A stretch of 64,000 nt of DNA from NCBI GenBank assembly GCA_903886975.1, contig CAISOB010000021.1, forward strand, positions 1 through 64,000, given 5' to 3'. Shown here one piece after another: positions 52,160-60,029 of the stretch (positions are counted from its first letter, which is position 1; each line of letters begins with the position of its first letter). This stretch comes from an uncultured beta proteobacterium (GTDB lineage Bacteria; Pseudomonadota; Gammaproteobacteria; Burkholderiales; Rhodocyclaceae). The translations under genes and the position numbers were made by a program. The notes under the pieces were generated by a model, which had not been told where the DNA came from, did not search any database, and worked only from the letters and a program-made list of their open reading frames with translations.

Positions 52160-53104
52160 ATGTATATGAGCGATGCCGCTCGGCGGATTCGCACAACGCT
52201 CAAAGCGCGCCAGATGGTTCTGCTGGTCGCCCTGAACGATTTTGGAAATCTCCATCAGGCTGCGCAAGAGACCAATATGAGCCCGCCTGCGGCGTCGAAG
52301 ATGCTCAAAGACATGGAAGACATGTTTGGCGTGCAGCTGTTCGAGCGTCTGCCTCGCGGGCTTAAACCGACAATCTATGGAAAGACGATGATCAGCCATG
52401 TCAGGATGGCGCTTGCCAATCTCGAACATGGACGGCAATCGGTAGCAGCGCTTAAAGCGGGGTTGTCGGGTCAGGTCCGGATCGGCATTATCATAACCGT
52501 CGCACTGTCTCTGGTGCCACAGGCCATCATTCGGACAAAGAATAAAGCGCCGAAACTCAGCGTCGGAGTCGAAGTCGGCACCAGCAAGGATCTGTTGGGC
52601 AGCCTGAGGCGAGACGAACTTGATTTCCTGATCGCACGAATTCCGGAGCTGGAGGACGATTCGGGCCTCGCCTACGAGGATCTGTGCGAAGAAATAGAAT
52701 GCGTTATCGCGCGCATCGGGCATCCGCTGGCCTCGCGCAACGATCTCACTTTGAAGGATTTGTCGCAGGCCAGCTGGATACTGACCTCACGTGTCGGCAT
52801 ATTGAGAAACCGCGTTGATGCGATGTTTCGCGATGCCGGCCTGGAATGCCCGATCGATGTCATTGAAGCCACCTCGATGGAGCTGATCTTGAGCCTGATT
52901 CAGGATACGGATTATTTGCATGTAATTCCCCTGGCCCTGGCGAATTACTACGTTCAATCCGGTGCTCTGACGATAATACCGATCGACATCCCATGCAAAA
53001 TGGCTAATTTCGGCATTATCACGCGACGCGATACCGTACTGACACCGGGAGCCAGCCTCTTGCTGAACCAGATCAGGGATATAGCGGCCGAACTTTACCA
53101 ATAG
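52160..53104 (+). CDS. LysR family transcriptional regulator
   Basis: The 314-residue regulator has an N-terminal winged helix (about 15-75: GNLHQAAQETNMSPPAASKMLKDME-type recognition region, then LFERLPRGLKPT) and a two-lobed effector domain of the periplasmic binding protein fold. GAGGAGA lies before the ATG. It is divergent from the transaldolase/oxoacid dehydrogenase operon with 216 bp between and stands upstream of the lut genes, so either or both are likely targets. Resembles the GbpR/galactose-binding-protein regulator group in the RQMVLLVAL opening. Confidence 0.9.
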   Translation: MYMSDAARRIRTTLKARQMVLLVALNDFGNLHQAAQETNMSPPAASKMLKDMEDMFGVQLFERLPRGLKPTIYGKTMISHVRMALANLEHGRQSVAALKAGLSGQVRIGIIITVALSLVPQAIIRTKNKAPKLSVGVEVGTSKDLLGSLRRDELDFLIARIPELEDDSGLAYEDLCEEIECVIARIGHPLASRNDLTLKDLSQASWILTSRVGILRNRVDAMFRDAGLECPIDVIEATSMELILSLIQDTDYLHVIPLALANYYVQSGALTIIPIDIPCKMANFGIITRRDTVLTPGASLLLNQIRDIAAELYQ

Positions 53105-53226
53105 GACCTCCAGCCGCGCGATGCAGGGTGTTTCGTCTACGGTAGGATGGCGTATCGTAGATCATTTGAAGTGCTTTCCTCGCAGCGCTTTTGCAATTGA
53201 CCGGCAACTTGCCCAAAGGAGTGCGT

Positions 53227-54015
53227 ATGCAGCGCGGCACGCCAAGCGACCAGCGCCCGACCGACGTCTATTTCTTTGCTACTTGCCTCGTCGACCTGTT
53301 CTGCCCGGAGGCTGGAATGGATGCGATCGCCCTCCTCGAACGCGAAGGCGTCGCGGTACATTTCCCGCAAGACCAGACCTGCTGCGGTCAGCCGGCTTAT
53401 ACCAGCGGCTTTGCCGATCAGGCGCGTTCGGTTGCGCTCAAGCAGATCCAACTCTTCCCGAACGACTGGCCGGTGATTGTTCCTTCGGGGTCGTGCGCCG
53501 GCATGATGCGCAACGACTATCCCAGGCTTTTCGCGGATCAGCCAGAACTGCAAGCCCAAGCCCGGGCGCTCGCGGGGCGCGTGTTCGAACTCGCGGAATT
53601 TCTGCTCAATGTCCTGCAGGTGAAATGGAATGAACGCGTGCAGGATCGCAGCGAACCGGTGACGGTGGCGGTGCACACCTCGTGCACGGCGCGCCGTGAA
53701 ATGGGGACGTATGAGCATGTCCACGCGCTGCTCGGCCAGTTAGCCGGCGTCAAGGTCGTCACCCAGGAACGCGAAGCCGAGTGCTGCGGCTTTGGCGGCA
53801 CCTTCTCGCTCAAACTGCCGGCAATTTCCGCAGCGATCTCAGATGACAAGGCCGACGCGATCAAAGCCTCTGGCGCGCAGTCGTATGTTTCGGCCGATTG
53901 CGGTTGCCTTCTGAACATCAGGCACACGCTCGAAAAGCGCGGCGATGCCTTGCCGGGAAAGCATCTGGCGACCTTCCTGCGCGAGCGCCTGAGCACGCCG
54001 GATGACAAATCATGA
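53227..54015 (+). CDS. lutA: LutA-like (LldE) iron-sulfur subunit of L-lactate oxidation
   Basis: The 262-residue protein has two CCG domains: QDQTCCGQPAYTSG with PSGSCAGMMRNDY, and AVHTSCTARREMG with EAECCGFGGTFSLK, plus ADCGCLLNIRH. These bind the unusual cysteine-rich Fe-S cluster seen in LutA, GlpC and HdrB. The Lut complex oxidises L-lactate to pyruvate, passing electrons to the quinone pool. The start at 53227 has AAAGGAG upstream. It overlaps lutC by 4 bases, and all three lut genes are in one operon. Confidence 0.92.
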   Translation: MQRGTPSDQRPTDVYFFATCLVDLFCPEAGMDAIALLEREGVAVHFPQDQTCCGQPAYTSGFADQARSVALKQIQLFPNDWPVIVPSGSCAGMMRNDYPRLFADQPELQAQARALAGRVFELAEFLLNVLQVKWNERVQDRSEPVTVAVHTSCTARREMGTYEHVHALLGQLAGVKVVTQEREAECCGFGGTFSLKLPAISAAISDDKADAIKASGAQSYVSADCGCLLNIRHTLEKRGDALPGKHLATFLRERLSTPDDKS

Positions 54016-54695
54016 GCGCTCGCGAGCGCATTCTCCGACGTCTGCGCGCCGCGCCGCAGAGCCTCGCGCCGCTGCCGCCCGACGTCTGCGGATTCTATGC
54101 GGCCGAGCGCAAGCGCTCAGCCGGCGATGACCGCACCCAGCGCATCGCGCGCTTCTGCGGGCAAATGGCTGGCTGGCACGGCGAAGTGATTCCCGTGACG
54201 CGCGGTAGCTGGGCGCAGACCCTGCGCCAGCTGTGCATCGCAAAGAAGGTGGGATCGCTGCTTTACGGGCGCAACACGCCCTATGCCAAGGTGCTCGAGG
54301 ACGCCGGTATCGGCGGCCTTACGCCCTACGACCGGCCCGTCGATGTATGGAAGACCGATCTCTTTCGCGACATCGACGCCGGCTTCACCACGACGCGCGG
54401 CGCCATCGCCGAAACCGGCACGCTGATCGTCTGGCCCGACGCCAATGAACCGCGCCTGCTCTCGCTGGTGCCGCCGATTCATTTTGCGCTGCTCGACGCC
54501 GATCAGCTCCACGGCACGTTGATCGAGGCGATGACCGCGCAAGGCTGGGGCGCGGCGGCGACGCCGATGCCGAGCAACGCGCTGCTCATTTCCGGCCCGT
54601 CCAAGACTTCCGACATCCAGGTCACGGTGGCTTACGGCGCGCATGGACCGAAGGAACTCATCGTCCTGTTGCTCGTGGGTGAAGGGGAGCTTTGA
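54012..54695 (+). CDS. lutC: LutC-like LUD domain subunit
   Basis: The 227-residue LUD-domain protein has the core motifs YDRPVDVWKTDLFRDIDAGF, TTTRGAIAETGTLIVW and the exit SGPSKTSDIQVTVAYGAHGP. The family subunit has no cofactor motif of its own; LutC is required for lactate oxidation in Bacillus. ATGA overlap with lutA and adjacent start of lutB show tight coupling. Confidence 0.92.
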   Translation: MSARERILRRLRAAPQSLAPLPPDVCGFYAAERKRSAGDDRTQRIARFCGQMAGWHGEVIPVTRGSWAQTLRQLCIAKKVGSLLYGRNTPYAKVLEDAGIGGLTPYDRPVDVWKTDLFRDIDAGFTTTRGAIAETGTLIVWPDANEPRLLSLVPPIHFALLDADQLHGTLIEAMTAQGWGAAATPMPSNALLISGPSKTSDIQVTVAYGAHGPKELIVLLLVGEGEL

Positions 54696-56134
54696 TGGCG
54701 GTGAGCGAACTCAAATTCGTGCCGGCCAGCGAATTCAAGCAGCGCACCGGCGCCGCCGTCGCCGACCCGCACTTGCGCCGCAGCTTTCGCACCGCCATGG
54801 ATTACTTGATGGCCAAGCGCGCGGCGCAGTTCCCCGACAGCGCGGCGCTCGAACGGCAGCGCGCGCTTGCCGAACACATTCGCAAGTACAGCCTCTCCCG
54901 CCTGCCCGACCTGCTCGAACAGCTCGAACGCCAGCTCACGGCAAACGGCATCCAGGTGCATTGGGCCGAAAACGGCGAGCAGGCCAATGCCATCATCGTC
55001 GGCATCGCCAAAGCGCACGCGGCCAAGCTGATGGTCAAGGGCAAGTCGATGGTCAGCGAAGAGACCGAGCTCAACGCGGCGATGGAAGCGGCGGGAATCG
55101 AGGCGCTCGAATGCGACATGGGCGAATACATCGTCCAGCTCGACGGCGAAAAACCATCGCACATCATCATGCCGGCGATCCACAAGACCAAGCAGCAGAT
55201 CGCCAAGCTCTTCGCCGAGAAGGTTCCGGGCGCAAGCTACACCGAGTCGGTCGACGAATTGATCGGCATCGGCCGCGCCTTGCTGCGCGAGAAATTCATG
55301 AGCGCCGAGATCGGTTTGTCGGGCGTGAATTTCGCCGTTGCCGAAACCGGGACCCTGTGCCTCGTCGAAAACGAGGGCAACGGCCGCATGTGCACGAGCG
55401 TTCCCGACGTCCATGTGGCGATCACCGGCATCGAAAAAGTCGTCGAAAAACTCGAACACGTGCCGCCGCTCTTTGGCCTGCTGACACGTTCGGCGACCGG
55501 CCAGGCGATCACGACCTATTTCAATATGATCAGCCGGCGGCGCCAGCCGGGTGAAAGAGACGGCCCCAAGGAAGTTCATCTGGTGCTGCTCGATAATGGC
55601 CGCACCCAAGCCTACGCCGACGAACAGTTGCGCACGACGCTGCAATGCATCCGCTGCGGCGCATGCATGAACCATTGCCCGGTGTATACGCGCGTCGGCG
55701 GCCACGCTTATGGCACGACCTATCCGGGCCCGATCGGCGAAATCTTCTCGCCGCACAGCATGGGACTCGCGACGACGCACGCGCTGCCGACCGCCTCCAC
55801 CCTGTGCGGCGCCTGCGCCGAAGTCTGCCCGGTGAAGATCCCGATTCCCGAGTTGCTGATCCGTCTGCGCGGCGACGCAACGCACCCGGCGTCGCCTGGG
55901 CACGCGCCGCTCGCCGGCCAGGGCGCGGCGGCGAGCCTACTGATGAATGTCGTCTGGGGCGCATGGGCGACGGTCTATTCGCGGCCCGCGCTCTATCGCG
56001 CGGTGACCTGGCTGGCGACGCGCCTGCGGGCGCTGACGCCGCCGATTCAATCCGGATGGACGCGCAGCCGCACGCCGCTTAAGGCGGCGCGACGCACGCT
56101 GCACGAGGAGCTGGCGCGCCGGCGCGGCAAGTGA
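54695..56134 (+). CDS. lutB: LutB-like iron-sulfur subunit
   Basis: The 479-residue subunit has a LUD domain in the first 300 residues (AETGTLCLVENEGNGRM) and a ferredoxin module with CIRCGACMNHCPVYTRVGG and CGACAEVCPVKIPI, which binds two 4Fe-4S clusters. The C-terminus is a basic helical tail of about 100 residues, slightly longer than in B. subtilis LutB. The ATG is the base directly after the lutC stop region. The order lutA-lutC-lutB differs from the lutABC of Bacillus but is frequent in proteobacteria. Confidence 0.93.
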   Translation: MAVSELKFVPASEFKQRTGAAVADPHLRRSFRTAMDYLMAKRAAQFPDSAALERQRALAEHIRKYSLSRLPDLLEQLERQLTANGIQVHWAENGEQANAIIVGIAKAHAAKLMVKGKSMVSEETELNAAMEAAGIEALECDMGEYIVQLDGEKPSHIIMPAIHKTKQQIAKLFAEKVPGASYTESVDELIGIGRALLREKFMSAEIGLSGVNFAVAETGTLCLVENEGNGRMCTSVPDVHVAITGIEKVVEKLEHVPPLFGLLTRSATGQAITTYFNMISRRRQPGERDGPKEVHLVLLDNGRTQAYADEQLRTTLQCIRCGACMNHCPVYTRVGGHAYGTTYPGPIGEIFSPHSMGLATTHALPTASTLCGACAEVCPVKIPIPELLIRLRGDATHPASPGHAPLAGQGAAASLLMNVVWGAWATVYSRPALYRAVTWLATRLRALTPPIQSGWTRSRTPLKAARRTLHEELARRRGK

Positions 56135-56167
56135 TGCGCGAGGTCGCCGCGGCGGCCCCGGAAGAGA

Positions 56168-57274
56168 TTACTTGTCTTTCTTTTTCGCTTCCTTGGCGAA
56201 CTTGACAACAGGCTCGCCGGCGATGATTTCGCCGATCACCGCCGCATTTCCGAAGCCTTGCTGCAGAAACATCGCGAGCACCTGCGTGACAACGTCGGGC
56301 GCGCAGGAAATGAGCAGACCGCCGCTCGTCTGCGGATCGGTGAGCAAGGCGCGCTCGGCGTCGCCGAAACGCTTTTTGTCGAGCACGACGCTCTTGCCGT
56401 AGCCGGCCCAGTTGCGCGCCGAGGCGCCGGTGACGCAGCCGCGCGCAGCGTAATCGAGCGCGTTCGGCAGGATCGGCAACGCTGCATAGTCAAGCATTGC
56501 CGTCACCCCGGAACCCTTGCAGATTTCAACCAGATGGCCGAGCAGACCGAATCCGGTCACATCGGTCATGGCGTGCACACCCGCCAGGCAGCCGAGAGCC
56601 GAGCCCGGCGTATTGAGCTGCGTCGTCGTTGCGATCAGCGTCTTGTAGTCGCGCGCCGCGAGGACGCCTTTTTTGAATGCGGCGCTATAAAGGCCCACGC
56701 CCAGCCCCTTGCCGAGAATCAGCTTGTCGCCCGGCCGTGCGCCGGAATTGCGCCTGACGTTGCCGGGATGCACGATACCGATGGCCACCAGCCCGTAGAT
56801 CGGCTCGACCGAATCGATCGTATGGCCGCCGGCGATCGGTATGCCGGCTTGGGCGCACACCGACTCGCCGCCTTCGAGGATGAGCCGGATAGTATCGAGC
56901 GGCAGCGTGTTCACCGGCATGCCGACGATAGCCAGGGCGAAGAGCGGCGTACCGCCCATGGCATAGACGTCGGAAATGGCGTTGGTCGCCGCGATGCGGC
57001 CGAAGTCGAAGGGATCGTCGACGATGGGCATGAAGAAATCGGTCGTGGCGACGATCGCCTGCGTGGCATTGATCTGATATACCGCCGCGTCGTCACTGCT
57101 TTCGATGCCGACCAGAAGCTGCGGCGGCAGCAGTGCCGGCGCGGTCTTGGCGAGAATTTGCTCGAGCACGCCGGGGGCGATCTTGCAGCCGCAACCGCCG
57201 CCGTGCGACAGCGAGGTGAGTCGGATCGGTTCGGCGGCCGGAGTGTCCGATGGGGTGACAGTCTTCTTGCGCAT
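56168..57274 (-). CDS. selD: Selenide, water dikinase
   Basis: The 368-residue protein has the glycine-rich N-terminal loop with Cys28 and Lys31 (GGGCGCK), matching the catalytic Cys17/Lys20 of E. coli SelD. The AIRS-type ATP fold follows with AIVATTDFFMPIVDDPFDFG and GGHTIDSVEPIYG. It makes selenophosphate for selenocysteine or selenouridine. The catalytic residue here is Cys, not selenocysteine. No selA, selB, selU or selenoprotein gene is in the window. It is convergent with lutB and has no close operon partner on its upstream side. Confidence 0.94.
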   Translation of the reverse strand: MRKKTVTPSDTPAAEPIRLTSLSHGGGCGCKIAPGVLEQILAKTAPALLPPQLLVGIESSDDAAVYQINATQAIVATTDFFMPIVDDPFDFGRIAATNAISDVYAMGGTPLFALAIVGMPVNTLPLDTIRLILEGGESVCAQAGIPIAGGHTIDSVEPIYGLVAIGIVHPGNVRRNSGARPGDKLILGKGLGVGLYSAAFKKGVLAARDYKTLIATTTQLNTPGSALGCLAGVHAMTDVTGFGLLGHLVEICKGSGVTAMLDYAALPILPNALDYAARGCVTGASARNWAGYGKSVVLDKKRFGDAERALLTDPQTSGGLLISCAPDVVTQVLAMFLQQGFGNAAVIGEIIAGEPVVKFAKEAKKKDK

Positions 57275-57327
57275 GATGGGTATGGTGATGACCTAGGAAA
57301 CGAATGGAAAGAAGGAGTCAATACGGT

Positions 57328-57540
57328 TTAGGCAACTTCGAAACCCGCGTCTTCGATCGCCGCTTTGAACTGCGAAACGTCGACCGCTGCCGGATCATAG
57401 ACGATGCTCGCCTGCCCTTCGGCCAGCGACACCTCGACGCTTTCGACGCCCGGCAAAGCCAGCAGCACACCTCTTACGTTCTTGACGCAGCCCTGGCAGC
57501 TCATGCCGACTATGCCCACGCGAAGCTCTTGCATCATCAT
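57328..57540 (-). CDS. copZ: Heavy-metal-associated (CopZ-like) copper chaperone
   Basis: The 70-residue ferredoxin-like protein has the metal site GMSCQGC (Cys15, Cys18) and the ending AIEDAGFEVA of the HMA family. It binds Cu(I) and delivers it to CopA-type ATPases. Its start overlaps the stop of the upstream GGDEF-EAL gene by 4 bases. Confidence 0.92.
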   Translation of the reverse strand: MMMQELRVGIVGMSCQGCVKNVRGVLLALPGVESVEVSLAEGQASIVYDPAAVDVSQFKAAIEDAGFEVA

Positions 57541-60029
57541 CCCTTTCCGACGAATTTCTGCTGCTGTAGCAACTCGGCGAATTCGTCTGCCGGCAGCGGA
57601 ACACTGAAATGATACCCCTGAACTTCATCGCAACCCTGGCGCCTGAGCATTTCGAACTGCTCGGCGTGCTCGACGCCCTCGGCAATGACGCCGAGCCGCA
57701 GGCTGTGCCCGAGGCTGATCACCGCGCTGGCGATCGCCCAGTCGTCCGGGTCGGTGACGATGTCGCGGACGAAGGACTGGTCGATCTTGAGCTTGTCGAT
57801 CGGAAAGCGCTTGAGATAGGAAAGACTCGAGTATCCGGTTCCGAAATCGTCGATCGATAGCTTGAGCCCCATCGCCGACAGGCTGAGCAGCGTCTCGACG
57901 GTTTCGTTCGCACCGCCCATGACGATGCCCTCGGTCAGTTCGAGTTCGAGGTATTGCGCCGCCAGGCCGGTGTCGGCGAGCGCCGCGCGAATGCCTTCTT
58001 CGAGATGGCCGCCGCGAAACTGCACCGAAGAAATGTTCACCGCGACACTGATCGGCGGCAGGCCTGCCTGCTGCCAGCACCGGTTCTGCCGGCAAGCTTC
58101 GCGCAGCACCCACTCGCCGATCGCCACGATCAGACCGGAAACCTCGGCTACCGGAATGAATTTGGCCGGCGGCACGAGGCCGATCTGCGGATGGTTCCAG
58201 CGGATCAGCGCCTCGGCGCCGACGATGTGGCCGCTCGCGACGTTGACCTGCGGCTGGTAATGAAGGACAAACTCGCCGCGCTCAAGGCCCTGGCGCAGGC
58301 TGTTTTCGAGAACCAGCCGCTCGAGCGCGGCGACATTCATCTCATTGGCAAAGAACTGATAGGTGTTGCGTCCCGCTTCCTTGGCCCGGTACATCGCCGT
58401 GTCGGCGTGCTTGAGCAGCGTTTCGAAATTGCGGCCGTCCTGCGGGAAAAGACTGATGCCCAGCGACGGCGTCACCCCGAGTTCGTGCTGATCGACCCAG
58501 CAGGGGCGAGCGACAACCTCGAGCACCTTGCGCGCCACTTCGACGGTCCCGTCGAGCGTCGCCTCGGACAGCAGCACGACAAACTCGTCGCCGCCAAGCC
58601 TGGCGACCGTATCCATGCGCCGCACGCAGCCGAGCAGGCGGTTGGCCACTTCCGTCAGCAACTGATCACCGGCCGAGTGCCCGAGCGAATCGTTGATGGT
58701 CTTGAAATGGTCGAGGTCAACGAAGAGCAAAGCCACTTTGGCGTTCTCACGGTCGGCACTGGCCAGCGCCTGTTCTGCCCTGTCCTGGAGCAGCCTGCGG
58801 TTCGGCAGTTGAGTCAGCGAGTCGAAATAGGCGAGCTTGCGAATATGTTCCTGCGCGGCCAGGCGCTCCGAAATGTCGGTGGCAATGGCCACAAAATTCT
58901 GCACCCCGTTGGCCGCGTCGCGATACACGCTGAGCGTCAGCCATACCGGAAACAGGGCGCCGTTCTTGCGCCGGCTCCAGAACTCGCCCTGCCACTTGCC
59001 GTTGCTGATGATCGCCTGCCGCACCGCCGTAATGAATTCAGCGGAATGGCGGCCGGAGCTCAGCAGGCTGGTACTTTTTCCGAGCACTTCGTCGGCACCG
59101 TAACCAGTCATTTCGACGAAGGCCGGATTGACCGAGACGAAGTTGAGTTCGGCATCGGTGAGCGCGATGGCTTGCTGGCTGCTTTCGAAGACGCGCGCTG
59201 CGCGCTGCAGCTCCATCTCGTCGCGCTTGCGTCGGCGAATGTCGCGGACCACGCTCTGGACCAAACGCTGACCGGCCGCCGTCTCGACCATGTTGGCACT
59301 GATTTCGACGGCGACCGTTTCGCCATCGGCGGTGATGACCTCCATTTCTTCGGGTTCGCCGCCGCTATTGCTCGCGTGCCGGGAGAACATCTCGCGATAT
59401 CGATCCGCCGCGTTCGGAGGATACATGGCCAGGTGGTGCATGCCGATGAATTCCTCATGCGGGCGACCGAACAGCAGTTCCGCCTCGACATTGGCATCGA
59501 CAATCAGCCCCGTCGCCCCGTCGGCGACGATGATCGCATCCTGAGCGCCTTCGAAAAGCGTGACATAGCGCTTGGTCACGTCATTGAGCGCCTGCTCGCC
59601 CCGACGCCACGCCGTGACATCGACCGAAATCCCGCTGACGGACAGCGGTTTGCCCTGCGCGCTTGCAACCACGGTCATTGAATCGCTATGCCAGACCCGC
59701 TCGCCCCGATCGTTGCGCAAGGGATAATCGATCCGCGTGCGTATCGATTGCCCCGGGTTCCTGCGACACAAGCGGAGGACATGTCTCAACAAACGTGCGG
59801 CAGTCCGCGGCTCGGATAGTCTGCCGCGCAGCAGTCCAAGACCCCTCGCATGCAGCTCTTCAAGGCTCAAACCGTAAGTCGTTGCGGCGACCGGACTGAT
59901 GTAATCATAGCCGCCGCGCACCAGATCGAGGCAATAGACGATATGCTCGGAGGCGTCGAGCAGCTCAAGCAGAACGCGATCGTTTTCCGCGGCTGCCGGC
60001 AGGCGGTCCAAGACGCTTGGCGCGGTCAA
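57537..60029 (-). CDS. PAS-GGDEF-EAL cyclic-di-GMP protein
   Basis: The 830-residue protein has three PAS-like segments (about 20-130, 145-260, 275-390). A GGDEF domain follows (about 405-565) with intact RLGGDEFVVLL, so cyclic-di-GMP synthesis is possible. The EAL domain (about 575-825) has EALIRW, DDFGTGYSSL and QGYHFSVPL, so hydrolysis is also possible. There are no membrane helices: it is a cytoplasmic sensor. The start codon is TTG and overlaps the copA stop as TTGA, while its own end overlaps copZ, so it is made from the same transcript as both copper genes. That context suggests copper, redox or oxygen as a signal. Confidence 0.92.
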   Translation of the reverse strand: MTAPSVLDRLPAAAENDRVLLELLDASEHIVYCLDLVRGGYDYISPVAATTYGLSLEELHARGLGLLRGRLSEPRTAARLLRHVLRLCRRNPGQSIRTRIDYPLRNDRGERVWHSDSMTVVASAQGKPLSVSGISVDVTAWRRGEQALNDVTKRYVTLFEGAQDAIIVADGATGLIVDANVEAELLFGRPHEEFIGMHHLAMYPPNAADRYREMFSRHASNSGGEPEEMEVITADGETVAVEISANMVETAAGQRLVQSVVRDIRRRKRDEMELQRAARVFESSQQAIALTDAELNFVSVNPAFVEMTGYGADEVLGKSTSLLSSGRHSAEFITAVRQAIISNGKWQGEFWSRRKNGALFPVWLTLSVYRDAANGVQNFVAIATDISERLAAQEHIRKLAYFDSLTQLPNRRLLQDRAEQALASADRENAKVALLFVDLDHFKTINDSLGHSAGDQLLTEVANRLLGCVRRMDTVARLGGDEFVVLLSEATLDGTVEVARKVLEVVARPCWVDQHELGVTPSLGISLFPQDGRNFETLLKHADTAMYRAKEAGRNTYQFFANEMNVAALERLVLENSLRQGLERGEFVLHYQPQVNVASGHIVGAEALIRWNHPQIGLVPPAKFIPVAEVSGLIVAIGEWVLREACRQNRCWQQAGLPPISVAVNISSVQFRGGHLEEGIRAALADTGLAAQYLELELTEGIVMGGANETVETLLSLSAMGLKLSIDDFGTGYSSLSYLKRFPIDKLKIDQSFVRDIVTDPDDWAIASAVISLGHSLRLGVIAEGVEHAEQFEMLRRQGCDEVQGYHFSVPLPADEFAELLQQQKFVGKG

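Noticed and set aside
57954..59681. 575-codon frame antisense to the GGDEF-EAL gene
   Set aside because: Shadow of a strongly supported gene; composition not protein-like, no ribosome binding site.
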